From: Vibrio crassostreae 9ZC13
Lineage (GTDB): Bacteria; Pseudomonadota; Gammaproteobacteria; Enterobacterales; Vibrionaceae
Length of the DNA stretch: 64,000 nucleotides
Reading direction: 5' to 3'
Assembly (NCBI RefSeq): GCF_000272045.2
Contig: NZ_AJYZ02000037.1
Span: forward strand, 37,606-101,605
Within the stretch, counting starts at the first letter, position 1; each line of letters begins with the position of its first letter. Position numbers and translations under genes: made by a program. A model generated the notes under the pieces. The model saw only the letters and a list, made by a program, of their open reading frames with translations. It was not told the origin of the DNA and searched no databases. Positions 28,020 through 36,074 of the stretch are shown in pieces.

Positions 28020-28862
28020 CTATTCTCCGAGATAAACTTGTTTAACTTCAGGGTGAGCCTGCACTTGATCCATGGTGCCTTCAGCCAACACATGACCTTG
28101 ATGAAGCACGGTGACATGGCTGGCGATAGAACGAACGAAATCCATATCATGTTCAACGACCACAACCGAGTGCTTACCTGCCAGTGAGTTAAGTAACTCA
28201 GAGGTGCGATCCATTTCTTGGTGAGTCATACCTGCCACGGGTTCATCCACCAGCAACAGCTTAGGGTTTTGCATCAATAGCATGCCGATCTCTAACCACT
28301 GCTTTTGTCCGTGAGACAGGTTACCTGCCAAATTCGCCGCTTCGTCTTTTAAATGAATCAGCTCAAGTACCGAGGTCAATTTGTCTTTCTGTTCACCAGA
28401 CATCACAGCGGTGAACGTCGCCCACACTGAGCGGTCACCGGCCATGGCTAATTCAAGGTTCTGCCACACAGTTAAACACTCAATCACGGTCGGTTTTTGG
28501 AATTTACGCCCAACGCCTGCATTGGCGATTTCGGCTTCGTTCATCTTCAATAAGTTGATGTTCGAACCCAACCACACCTCGCCGGTGTCTGGCTTAGTTT
28601 TACCTGTGATAATGTCCATCATGGTGGTTTTACCTGCGCCATTAGGACCTATGATACAGCGTAGCTCTCCCTCTTTGATGTAGAGGTTGAGGTCGTTTAT
28701 CGCTTGGAAACCATCGAAGCTTTTGTTGACGCCTTCGACATACAACAGCACGTTATGTCGAGTATCGATGGCAGGATGAATATCGGGTTTGAGGTAATCA
28801 AAGACTTCGTCTCGACGAGTGAACGCCTGAACCGATTCCTTTACGCTATTAAATGTGGTCAT
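28020..28862 (-). CDS. urtD: Urea ABC transporter ATP-binding subunit UrtD
   Basis: The 280-residue ATPase has Walker A GPNGAGKTTMMD near 84, the LSHGQKQWLEIGMLL signature and Walker B KLLLVDEPVAGM, with a C-terminal stretch typical of the LivG-like group. A 35-residue N-terminal extension precedes the ABC core. Its ATG overlaps the urtC stop by 4 bases. It pairs with UrtE on the cytoplasmic face of the importer. Confidence 0.94.
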   Translation of the reverse strand: MTTFNSVKESVQAFTRRDEVFDYLKPDIHPAIDTRHNVLLYVEGVNKSFDGFQAINDLNLYIKEGELRCIIGPNGAGKTTMMDIITGKTKPDTGEVWLGSNINLLKMNEAEIANAGVGRKFQKPTVIECLTVWQNLELAMAGDRSVWATFTAVMSGEQKDKLTSVLELIHLKDEAANLAGNLSHGQKQWLEIGMLLMQNPKLLLVDEPVAGMTHQEMDRTSELLNSLAGKHSVVVVEHDMDFVRSIASHVTVLHQGHVLAEGTMDQVQAHPEVKQVYLGE

Positions 28863-30031
28863 GCGATCACCTCCTTGGCCTTGTGCTGATCATCCTTATC
28901 TTTATCTTGGTTTTTCCCATTTGATGCCTTGCGCAGCTGCTGCCACTTTTCACTGACAAAGCCAATCACACCTTGTGGGAAGTACATGGTTGAGAGTACG
29001 AATAGTCCACCCAGAGCAAACAGCCACACCTCCGGGAACTCAACCGTAAACCAACTCTTGGCGTAGTTGATGATCAATGCACCGACAATGGCACCAAACA
29101 GAGTGGCACGACCGCCTAAGGCTACCCAAACCACAATCTCAATCGAGTTAAGAGGAGCAAATTCTCCCGGATTGATAATACCCACTTGAGGGACATATAA
29201 AGCCCCGGCAATACCGGCGATAATCGCAGAAAGAACGAAGACCCACAGCTTGATGCCATCGACGTCATAGCCCATAAAGCGAGTGCGTGATTCCGTATCA
29301 CGAATCGCTAATGCCACACGACCTAATCGACTGGTCACCACCATGCGACAAGCTATGTAGCTGAGAATAAGCGCAATACCAGTCGCGACAAACAGACCTA
29401 TCTTGACCGCATCACTCTGCAAACTCAGACCGATGATGTCTTTGAAATCCGTCAGTCCGTTGTTGCCACCAAAGCCCATTTCGTTGCGGAAAAATGCCAG
29501 CATCAATGCGTAAGTTAATGCCTGAGTCATGATAGAAAGGTAAACCCCTGACACACGAGAGCGAAAAGCCAGATAACCAAACAAGTAAGCCAACGCGCCC
29601 GGCACTAGCACCACCATCAAGCAGGCGAACCAGAACTGATCAAAACCCTGCCAGAACCACGGCAACGCAGACCAATCAAGGAACACCATAAAGTCAGGTA
29701 GGACTGGATCACCATAAACCCCACGGTCACCAATCTGACGCATCAAGTACATGCCCATCGCATAACCACCAAGCGCAAAGAAAGCACCGTGGCCAAGGCT
29801 CAAGATTCCGAGATAGCCCCACACCAGATCGAGCGCCAACGCCAACATTGCGTAGCTCAGATATTTGCCCATCAGCGAGATAGTAAAAGTCTCTACATGG
29901 AGCGGGTGCCCACTTGGTAACATGGTGTTAGCCAGTGGGATAAGAATAACGGCCGCTAGAATGGCAAGGATGGTCAGTTGGCCACCTTTGTCACCACGCA
30001 TTGCCGAAAGTACAAATGATTTTGACTGCAT
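28859..30031 (-). CDS. urtC: Urea ABC transporter permease UrtC
   Basis: The 390-residue LivM-like permease has about nine membrane spans and the motif ALDLVWGYLGILSLGHGAFFALGGYAMGM. The start is ATG 30031 (MQSKSFVLSAMRG), preceded by AAGGA. The open frame extends 38 codons further but that part overlaps the urtB 3' end. The C-terminal 25 residues are strongly charged. It forms the membrane channel together with UrtB, 10 bases upstream. Confidence 0.93.
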   Translation of the reverse strand: MQSKSFVLSAMRGDKGGQLTILAILAAVILIPLANTMLPSGHPLHVETFTISLMGKYLSYAMLALALDLVWGYLGILSLGHGAFFALGGYAMGMYLMRQIGDRGVYGDPVLPDFMVFLDWSALPWFWQGFDQFWFACLMVVLVPGALAYLFGYLAFRSRVSGVYLSIMTQALTYALMLAFFRNEMGFGGNNGLTDFKDIIGLSLQSDAVKIGLFVATGIALILSYIACRMVVTSRLGRVALAIRDTESRTRFMGYDVDGIKLWVFVLSAIIAGIAGALYVPQVGIINPGEFAPLNSIEIVVWVALGGRATLFGAIVGALIINYAKSWFTVEFPEVWLFALGGLFVLSTMYFPQGVIGFVSEKWQQLRKASNGKNQDKDKDDQHKAKEVIA

Positions 30032-30041
30032 GATGTTGTCC

Positions 30042-31670
30042 TTAACCTTCAGCCGCACGACCACGTTGCGGGAAGAGTCCGCGTGGGCGTTTTTGAATAA
30101 ATAGAATGATGAAAACCAGTACCAGAATCTTGGCGAGAACCGCACCAGCCCATGGTTCTAAAATTTTATTGAACAGACCAAGGCTTAAGCCTGCGACTAG
30201 CGTGCCCCATAGGTTGCCAACACCGCCGAATACCACCACCATGAATGAGTCGATGATGTACGCCTGTCCCATATTAGGGCCAACGTTGGTCAGTTGAGAC
30301 AGTGCCACGCCTGCAACACCCGCAACGCCAGAGCCTAAACCGAAGGTCATCGCATCAACTCGCTCTGAACGAATACCCATCGCACGAGCCATGCCACGGT
30401 TTTGAGAAACCGCACGAACCTGCAAACCTAGTGGTGTCTTTTTCAGAACCATTAATAAGCCCATAAATACCAAACCACAGAAGAGAATGATATAAAGTCG
30501 GTTGTAAGTCAGGGACAACATTGGGTTCAATTGAAGTGCGCCAGACATCCATTCAGGCGTGCTCACTGAGCGGTTCAAAGGAGAGAAAATCGAGCGAACA
30601 GCCTGCTGCAAGATTAAGCTAATACCAAAGGTCGCGAGTAAGGTTTCCAATGGGCGACCATAAAGATGACGAATCACACTTCGCTCAATCGCAATGCCCA
30701 CTAAGCCAGAAACAATGAATGCCGCTGGAATGGAAAGTATCAGCGCTAGGCCAATATGATTCGGCATCAACAACTGCAATACGTAGGTGGTGTAAGCGCC
30801 AATCATGATCAGCTCGCCATGAGCCATGTTGATAACGCCCATCACACCAAAGGTAATCGCTAAGCCAATGCCTGCCAGTACCAATACCGAGCCTAAGCTC
30901 AAACCGAAGAATACGGTTTCTACACCCGAATAGAGTGCTTGGCTTTGTTGATAGCTATCCATCGCACGTTCTGCTGCAGCGGTAATGCTTGGTTCTTGCT
31001 CACCGTTAAGTAGTTGGTTCAGTGTTTTTAGAACGACTGAATGCTTAAAGTCGCCCACTCGTTCAATCGATGTTACTCGAGCTTCAGTTGTTGCACTGTT
31101 ATCAAGCGAGGTAAAAATAGCTAATGACAAATCCATTAGTTCAGCGACTTTACCATCGGTCTCATTTTCTCTAAGTTCGGATAAACGATCGATGATAGTG
31201 GCATCCTTAGTTCCCAGTAGATCGAGAACCGCTTGATAACGCACATCTGGGTTACTGCTATTTAATCCAATAGAGGCAATTTCACCCCGTAAGATCCCGC
31301 GAAGTTTGTTGTTTACGCGCACCTTTTTAAACAGCTTAGCATTGTCGATATTGAGAGTTGATTCATCCCATACAGACTGAGCTGAAGTGGCTGTTTTGGT
31401 GTTTTGAATGAGATAGAGCTGTTTATAATGTTCGTTTTTTTTATCATTGAAGTAATAGAGATTGCCGTTTAACCATCCATATAAAATAGCCTTCGACACG
31501 TCTTCCGTTTGTGTCTCAATGATCCAATCGATGGCTAGCTCTTTATCCGATGTTTTTTTACCAACTAGCGCCTTGGTAAAGCTAGCTTCATCCGTTATTC
31601 CAGCAAAAGCCAACTGAGCACTGATAGCCATGAGCAACAGCGCCTTAAATACGTTTAATACGTTCTTCAT
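30042..31670 (-). CDS. urtB: Urea ABC transporter permease UrtB
   Basis: The 542-residue protein starts with a signal peptide (MKNVLNVFKALLLMAISAQLAFA) and a roughly 220-residue extracytoplasmic extension, followed by the LivH-like permease with ITFGVMGVINMAHGELIMIGAYTTYVLQ and GLQVRAVSQNRGMARAMGI. The long N-terminal domain distinguishes UrtB from ordinary LivH and is typical of urea permeases. I use ATG 31670; a start 7 codons earlier is possible but adds an acidic leader. It is 235 bases downstream of urtA, across two strong hairpins. Confidence 0.93.
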   Translation of the reverse strand: MKNVLNVFKALLLMAISAQLAFAGITDEASFTKALVGKKTSDKELAIDWIIETQTEDVSKAILYGWLNGNLYYFNDKKNEHYKQLYLIQNTKTATSAQSVWDESTLNIDNAKLFKKVRVNNKLRGILRGEIASIGLNSSNPDVRYQAVLDLLGTKDATIIDRLSELRENETDGKVAELMDLSLAIFTSLDNSATTEARVTSIERVGDFKHSVVLKTLNQLLNGEQEPSITAAAERAMDSYQQSQALYSGVETVFFGLSLGSVLVLAGIGLAITFGVMGVINMAHGELIMIGAYTTYVLQLLMPNHIGLALILSIPAAFIVSGLVGIAIERSVIRHLYGRPLETLLATFGISLILQQAVRSIFSPLNRSVSTPEWMSGALQLNPMLSLTYNRLYIILFCGLVFMGLLMVLKKTPLGLQVRAVSQNRGMARAMGIRSERVDAMTFGLGSGVAGVAGVALSQLTNVGPNMGQAYIIDSFMVVVFGGVGNLWGTLVAGLSLGLFNKILEPWAGAVLAKILVLVFIILFIQKRPRGLFPQRGRAAEG

Positions 31671-31753
31671 CCCTGCTTCCTTAACCAACAAGTTAGATAT
31701 TGTTATTTTTTACTTGGTGGATGTTTGGATAGTTGTTGTGACTTGAAACTAAT

Positions 31754-31815
31754 TTGAGCCTTCTCTTTCGTTGCGCCTCCATGCAGAAGCACTCTTCCCT
31801 AAAGAGAAGGCTCAA
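31754..31815 (-). other. Long 15-bp hairpin in the urtA-urtB spacer
   Basis: A perfect 15-bp inverted repeat (TTGAGCCTTCTCTTT, arms 31754-31768 and 31801-31815) encloses 32 bases. There is no T run, so it is more likely an mRNA-stability or processing structure than a terminator. It sits 84 bases upstream of the urtB start. Confidence 0.65.
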
Positions 31816-31862
31816 TATTCATAGCTAGTAGTTACCGGTAATAGGTAACACCCAGTAACGAA

Positions 31863-31891
31863 AGCTGATAACCAGTAACTAGTTATCAGCT
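31863..31891 (-). terminator. Hairpin behind urtA, possible partial terminator
   Basis: A perfect 10-bp stem (AGCTGATAAC with GTTATCAGCT) and 9-nt loop start 15 bases past the urtA stop, followed by TTCGTT on the minus strand. The tail is weak, so partial termination or protection of the urtA message is likely. That would give more binding protein than permease, as is common in ABC importers. Confidence 0.5.
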
Positions 31892-31905
31892 AAGAGCGAA
31901 TAACT

Positions 31906-33192
31906 CTAGTTACCACCAGAACACTTTTTAGTTTCAACGTTGAACGCACCACATGAGAATGGCTTAGACCAACTAGAGAATAGTTTTGCTGATTCAGGTA
32001 AGTAGTTAGACCAAGCATCACCTGCAACAAGGCCTGTGGTTTCCCAAACGATGTCAAACTGGCCATCATCTTGAATCTCACCAATCAATACAGGTTTAGT
32101 TATGTGGTGGTTTGGTAGCATGGTTGAGTAGCCACCAGATAGGTTTGGAACAGACACACCAATCAATGCATCTTGCACCGCTTCAGCATCGGTTGTGCCC
32201 GCATTAGTCACAGCTTGAGCCCACATATTGAAACCAATATAGTGTGCTTCCATCGGGTCATTCGTTACACGTTTGTCACTCTTAATGAATGACTGCCATG
32301 TTTCAACGAACTCTTCATTGACTTCGGTATCGACGCTCATGAAATAGTTCCATGCCGCTAAGTGACCCACTAGAGGTTCAGTATCCATGCCCGATAGCTC
32401 TTCTTCGCCAACCGAGAATGCAATCACTGGAATGTCTTCAGATGAAACACCTTGAGCACCAAGCTCTTTATAGAAAGGTACGTTTGCATCGCCATTCACA
32501 GTAGATACAACGGCGGTTTTCTTACCAGCTTCACCAAACTTCTTGATATCTGAAACAATAGATTGCCAATCAGAATGACCAAACGGTGTGTAGTTGATCA
32601 TGATGTCTTCTTCTGCGACACCTTTACTTTTTAGGTAGGCCTCTAAGATCTTATTGGTGGTACGTGGATAAACGTAATCGGTACCTGCAAGCACCCAACG
32701 TTCCACTTCAAGTTCATCCATTAAGTAATCAACGGCAGGAATCGCTTGTTGGTTTGGCGCAGCACCGGTGTAGAAAACGTTTTTAGAGGACTCTTCGCCT
32801 TCATACTGTACTGGGTAGAAAAGGATGCTGTTTAGCTCTTCAAAAACTGGCAGCATGGATTTACGTGATACCGATGTCCAACCACCGAACACCACATCCA
32901 CTTTCTCTTTTTCGATAAGCTCACGCGCTTTCTCAGCAAATAGCGGCCAGTTTGACGCAGGGTCAACCACGACAGGCTCTAGCTTCTTACCAAGCAAACC
33001 GCCCTTTTTGTTCTGCTCTTCGATGAGCATTAGCACGGTATCTTTTAGCGTTGTCTCACTGATCGCCATGGTGCCAGAGAGTGAGTGTAGAACACCGACC
33101 TTGATGGTCTCATCAGCAGCAAACACTGTTGCAGAAGAAAATGAAAGTGTTGTACACAGTGCAGCTAGCGATAAATTGAACACCTTGTTCAT
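31906..33192 (-). CDS. urtA: Urea ABC transporter substrate-binding protein UrtA
   Basis: The 428-residue periplasmic protein has a signal peptide of about 25 residues (ending ATVFA-ADE). It has the UrtA-type fold start IKVGVLHSLSGTMAISETTLKDTVLMLIEEQNKKGGLLGK. VVFGGWTSVSRKSMLPVFEELNSILFYPVQYEGEESSKNVFYTGAAPNQQ is characteristic of urea- and amide-binding members. It lacks a lipobox, so it is a free periplasmic protein. It is the first gene of the operon, with GGAG ahead of the ATG and a sigma-54-like promoter about 45 bases upstream. Confidence 0.95.
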   Translation of the reverse strand: MNKVFNLSLAALCTTLSFSSATVFAADETIKVGVLHSLSGTMAISETTLKDTVLMLIEEQNKKGGLLGKKLEPVVVDPASNWPLFAEKARELIEKEKVDVVFGGWTSVSRKSMLPVFEELNSILFYPVQYEGEESSKNVFYTGAAPNQQAIPAVDYLMDELEVERWVLAGTDYVYPRTTNKILEAYLKSKGVAEEDIMINYTPFGHSDWQSIVSDIKKFGEAGKKTAVVSTVNGDANVPFYKELGAQGVSSEDIPVIAFSVGEEELSGMDTEPLVGHLAAWNYFMSVDTEVNEEFVETWQSFIKSDKRVTNDPMEAHYIGFNMWAQAVTNAGTTDAEAVQDALIGVSVPNLSGGYSTMLPNHHITKPVLIGEIQDDGQFDIVWETTGLVAGDAWSNYLPESAKLFSSWSKPFSCGAFNVETKKCSGGN

Positions 33193-33235
33193 GATATTAC
33201 TCCATAATTGTATTTTTGTTATTCAATTACAGAGT

Positions 33236-33251
33236 TACAAGAAGAGTGCCA
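33236..33251 (-). promoter_or_regulatory. Probable sigma-54 promoter of the urt-ure operon
   Basis: On the minus strand TGGCAC (33246-33251), five bases, then TTGTA (33236-33240) match the -24/-12 form TGGCAC-N5-TTGCA with one change, GC to GT in the -12 box. The start point would fall near 33225, leaving a leader of about 32 bases before the urtA ATG. Sequence match only, not shown experimentally. Confidence 0.5.
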
Positions 33252-33311
33252 AACTTATAAACCAACGAAATTATTTATAAGTAATTGTATTAATAGAATT
33301 TAAAAGAAACT

Positions 33312-33362
33312 CACACCAATAGAGTGCATAGCAATCATGTAACTATGTTTCATACTGGTGCA
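33312..33362 (-). promoter_or_regulatory. NtrC-like enhancer sites upstream of urtA
   Basis: Read on the minus strand, GCAC-TCTAT-TGGTGT at about 33313-33327 fits GCAC-N5-TGGTGC with one change. A half-site TGCACCA lies at 33356-33362. They are roughly 95 and 130 bases upstream of the predicted start point and about three helical turns apart, the geometry of the E. coli glnA enhancer. The second site is incomplete. Confidence 0.45.
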
Positions 33363-33410
33363 GTGACGGTGAGAATGAACCAAGATGACACATTCCTGTT
33401 CTTCAGATAC

Positions 33411-33441
33411 AAAAAAGACCCAACACTTTAGTATTGAGTCT
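33411..33441 (-). terminator. Terminator after yfgJ
   Basis: A 12-bp stem with three G-T pairs (arms 33430-33441 and 33416-33427), a 2-nt apparent loop and six T's lie 45 bases past the yfgJ stop on the minus strand. Confidence 0.75.
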
Positions 33442-33485
33442 CTGGTATAACATCACCGATGGTCGTTCAAACCATGAGTTTAAGG

Positions 33486-33713
33486 CTATTCCGCTGGTTT
33501 AAATTCGAATTTTACTCTCGACTTAGATTTCAACTCGTTGCAATCACCGTTGCAAAAATAGCTCGCCGCACCACAGGCTTGAAGCTTCTCAAGTTGGCTG
33601 CTGCACTCAGGACAAAACCCAACTTTAGTAAAGTGAGCCTGACAACTTTCACAGTGATACTTGCCATCCCAAGCTAGCTCAGACTGGCATTTAGGGCAGA
33701 TATTTTCACTCAT
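33486..33713 (-). CDS. yfgJ: Zinc-ribbon protein YfgJ
   Basis: A 75-residue protein with four zinc-binding pairs: CPKC, CESC, CPEC and the YFCNGDC end, after LQACGAASYFC. It aligns along its length with E. coli YfgJ (DUF1407, zinc-ribbon). I start at ATG 33713 (MSENICPKC), two codons inside the longer frame. Function is unknown. Its position is informative: in E. coli it lies directly between xseA and der, and here the urea locus separates it from xseA. Confidence 0.85.
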   Translation of the reverse strand: MSENICPKCQSELAWDGKYHCESCQAHFTKVGFCPECSSQLEKLQACGAASYFCNGDCNELKSKSRVKFEFKPAE

Positions 33714-33749
33714 TAGCATTTCCTAATTTACTACTATTTTTACAATCTA

Positions 33750-34751
33750 CTACTGCTGAGACTTGGCTTGCTTGATTTGATACATGTTCTTATCAGCTTG
33801 TGCGATCAACTGGTCTAATCCTTGAGGATCTTTGTCACAAGAAAGCCCGACACTCACCGAGAATTGCACATCATTGATATAAAGCGCTTGTTGCAGTGCT
33901 TTCTCTAAGCTGTGGTAGAAGCTAACAACGCTTTCTTGATCATCAAAACATGAGAACACCACAAACTCATCACCACCATAACGCCCTATCTTGGCACATG
34001 CTGTGGTTGCCTCATCAAGAACTTCGGCAACCGCCAGCAACACATCGTCACCGAAACTATGGCCATAGGTATCATTTATTGATTTGAACTTATCGACATC
34101 CACAAACAGACACGCCATCACCTTTTCTGAAAAACATCGCTTAGCCAACACTTTTTCAGCTTCATTGAACAGTGCACGACGATTCAAGCAATGGGTTAGA
34201 GAATCTCGATTGGCGAAAAAGTTAAGCTGATTCTCCAACTCGAACTTTTCTAGTGCTACCGAATACAGGGAAGCCAGTAGTTCTAAGATCTCGAGCTCAA
34301 ATTCATGTGGTTCAGAGATGTACTGACTATAAATAGCGAAGGTACCCAACACATTACCGCGCGACGAGATAATGGGGACCGACCAACAGGCATGCAGGTT
34401 AGCCTGGTTTGTTAACGCCAAGAAAGGTGCCCAGTTAGGGTGGGTATTGATGTCTGAGACCATCACTGCTTTTTTAAGCGCAGCAGCCTCACCACACGAA
34501 CCAATTCCAACACCGATACCAACGCCCTCTATCTGTTGATTATAGAAATCAGGCAAATTCGGAGCATATTCGAGGTGCAAAGTCTGAGACTCAGCGTTGA
34601 GCAGTAAAATTGAAGCCATACGCTGACCAAAAAGCTGCTCTGTGAGCTCTATGATCTTGCGGTTTAAGTCCTTGCGATCCATCCCAAGGGCAAGCTTCCG
34701 AAGCAACCTATTGACTGCTCGGTGGCCTTCTAATAAAAATTGTTGTTCCAT
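33750..34751 (-). CDS. GAF-GGDEF diguanylate cyclase
   Basis: The 333-residue cytoplasmic protein has a GAF sensor domain at about 20-165 (ASILLLNAESQTLHLEYAP; GIGSCGEAAALKKAVMVSD; ACWSVPIISSRGNVLGTFAIYSQ). A GGDEF domain follows, with LTHCLNRRALF, FVDVDKFKSINDTYGHSFGDDVL and an intact GGDEF at 259-263. The allosteric RxxD site expected just upstream of GGDEF is absent (that position reads TACA), so product feedback through the usual I-site is unlikely. It should make cyclic di-GMP in response to a ligand bound by GAF. It starts 36 bases upstream of yfgJ, same strand. Confidence 0.9.
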   Translation of the reverse strand: MEQQFLLEGHRAVNRLLRKLALGMDRKDLNRKIIELTEQLFGQRMASILLLNAESQTLHLEYAPNLPDFYNQQIEGVGIGVGIGSCGEAAALKKAVMVSDINTHPNWAPFLALTNQANLHACWSVPIISSRGNVLGTFAIYSQYISEPHEFELEILELLASLYSVALEKFELENQLNFFANRDSLTHCLNRRALFNEAEKVLAKRCFSEKVMACLFVDVDKFKSINDTYGHSFGDDVLLAVAEVLDEATTACAKIGRYGGDEFVVFSCFDDQESVVSFYHSLEKALQQALYINDVQFSVSVGLSCDKDPQGLDQLIAQADKNMYQIKQAKSQQ

Positions 34752-35040
34752 TCACTAAAGCTTTCAATTATTTAATCGGGTACAGTCTGTTCTTATGCAA
34801 GCCTGTTATTGATTAATAATAACACACTTAATTACCACGACACACAATCGAAGATCATAGGTTGATCTTTCGCTTTATCTATTTTGATCAGCGATCTACC
34901 CCAAAAAGAATATTTATATCACCACATACCGAAAGCATAAGTTACATGTGCTGCATTTCAATTTTAAATAGTCATTTATATTAAAAGTTACATGTAAAAA
35001 CAAAATAAACAGCACAGGCCATTTCGATCTGTAGTCTAAA

Positions 35041-35943
35041 TCATCGAATTACATGCGTCAGCATTTCAATATGCTGGTCATCTAACTGGGTTAACTTAAC
35101 GGACAATGCCTTAAGCTCTGAGGTGTTCTCAATGTGAGTACCACCACACGGAATAGACACTAAAGTGTCGGCATCCAACTGCCATTCCCAATAACGAGAG
35201 TCTGTTAATGCTTCGCCTTCCAGTCGCATTGCAACTGGCGTCGGCTCTGCAAGCCAGCCCGCAATCATCTGGTTGATATCAGCTTCGATGTCATCAAGAT
35301 TTGCTAGCATGTCTGCAACGTTCAAACCGCGCTTCTTGAGGGTTTTGCCTAAACGATACTTATCGGAACACAGCTCTGGAGTCACAAAGCTCGTCACTTG
35401 TGCGTAGCTATTGAAGTCGTAACTGCCAAGCGGATCTTTTCTATCCGCATCTTTACGCCAGTAGCGCTCAGCCAATACTTTATTCAAAGCTAGGAAAGCG
35501 ATGTGGCCAGCACTGTGACCACGGCTCAAACTGGCTTGGTACTCTTTATCAACCGACAACACGACTTCGTCGTTAACCTTAATCATAGAAGCAGATGTAG
35601 GTAGCTGGTGGACAACAACAAACGCCCACCCTTCCGTATCACGCTTAACAGGGATATCTGCTGCGATATGAAGCTTGCCAGTAGATTGTTCTATAGCACC
35701 AACAAGGCAGTCTTCAACTGGATATAGCACGTCACCAACACTCACAAAGCCTTGGTCTGCAGGGTGATCTGGCCAAATGTGACTCACTGGGTGGAAGGGT
35801 GTCACGTCGGTGATCAGGTAAGTTTTGCTGTCATCGCTTTCAACGTACTGCGCTTTAGCATTGAGCTGCCAAGCCTGATGACAAAATTGAGTGATGGTTG
35901 GTGTGATTGCTGACACAGGTGTAATCAAATCGCTAGTAGTCAT
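35041..35943 (-). CDS. Alanyl-tRNA editing protein (AlaX-like)
   Basis: The 300-residue protein has the zinc site of the AlaRS editing domain: RGHSAGH (His143, His147) and PCGGTHIENT (Cys266, His270). The N-terminal about 110 residues form the barrel domain seen in longer AlaX proteins. It is expected to remove serine or glycine wrongly attached to tRNA-Ala in the cytoplasm. The spacing and length fit AlaX type II-like proteins. It is monocistronic, 131 bases after der on the same strand with a terminator between. Confidence 0.88.
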   Translation of the reverse strand: MTTSDLITPVSAITPTITQFCHQAWQLNAKAQYVESDDSKTYLITDVTPFHPVSHIWPDHPADQGFVSVGDVLYPVEDCLVGAIEQSTGKLHIAADIPVKRDTEGWAFVVVHQLPTSASMIKVNDEVVLSVDKEYQASLSRGHSAGHIAFLALNKVLAERYWRKDADRKDPLGSYDFNSYAQVTSFVTPELCSDKYRLGKTLKKRGLNVADMLANLDDIEADINQMIAGWLAEPTPVAMRLEGEALTDSRYWEWQLDADTLVSIPCGGTHIENTSELKALSVKLTQLDDQHIEMLTHVIR

Positions 35944-36026
35944 ATCGTTCTTCTTCTGGAATCTAGTCTGATTCGTTGAGCCATGATGATAAAAACGTAT
36001 TGTTATGGCTTAACGTGAATTTTGCT

Positions 36027-36056
36027 TAAAAAAATACCCGAGACAGGCTCGGGTAT
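36027..36056 (-). terminator. Terminator after der
   Basis: A perfect 9-bp stem (ATACCCGAG with CTCGGGTAT) and 5-nt loop followed by seven T's on the minus strand, 18 bases past the der stop. Confidence 0.88.
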
Positions 36057-36074
36057 CAAATCTATTGGAAAGGT

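Noticed and set aside
21189..33192. The urea locus as a mobile genomic island
   Set aside because: No integrase, transposase, tRNA or flanking direct repeat is visible; insertion is inferred from synteny only.
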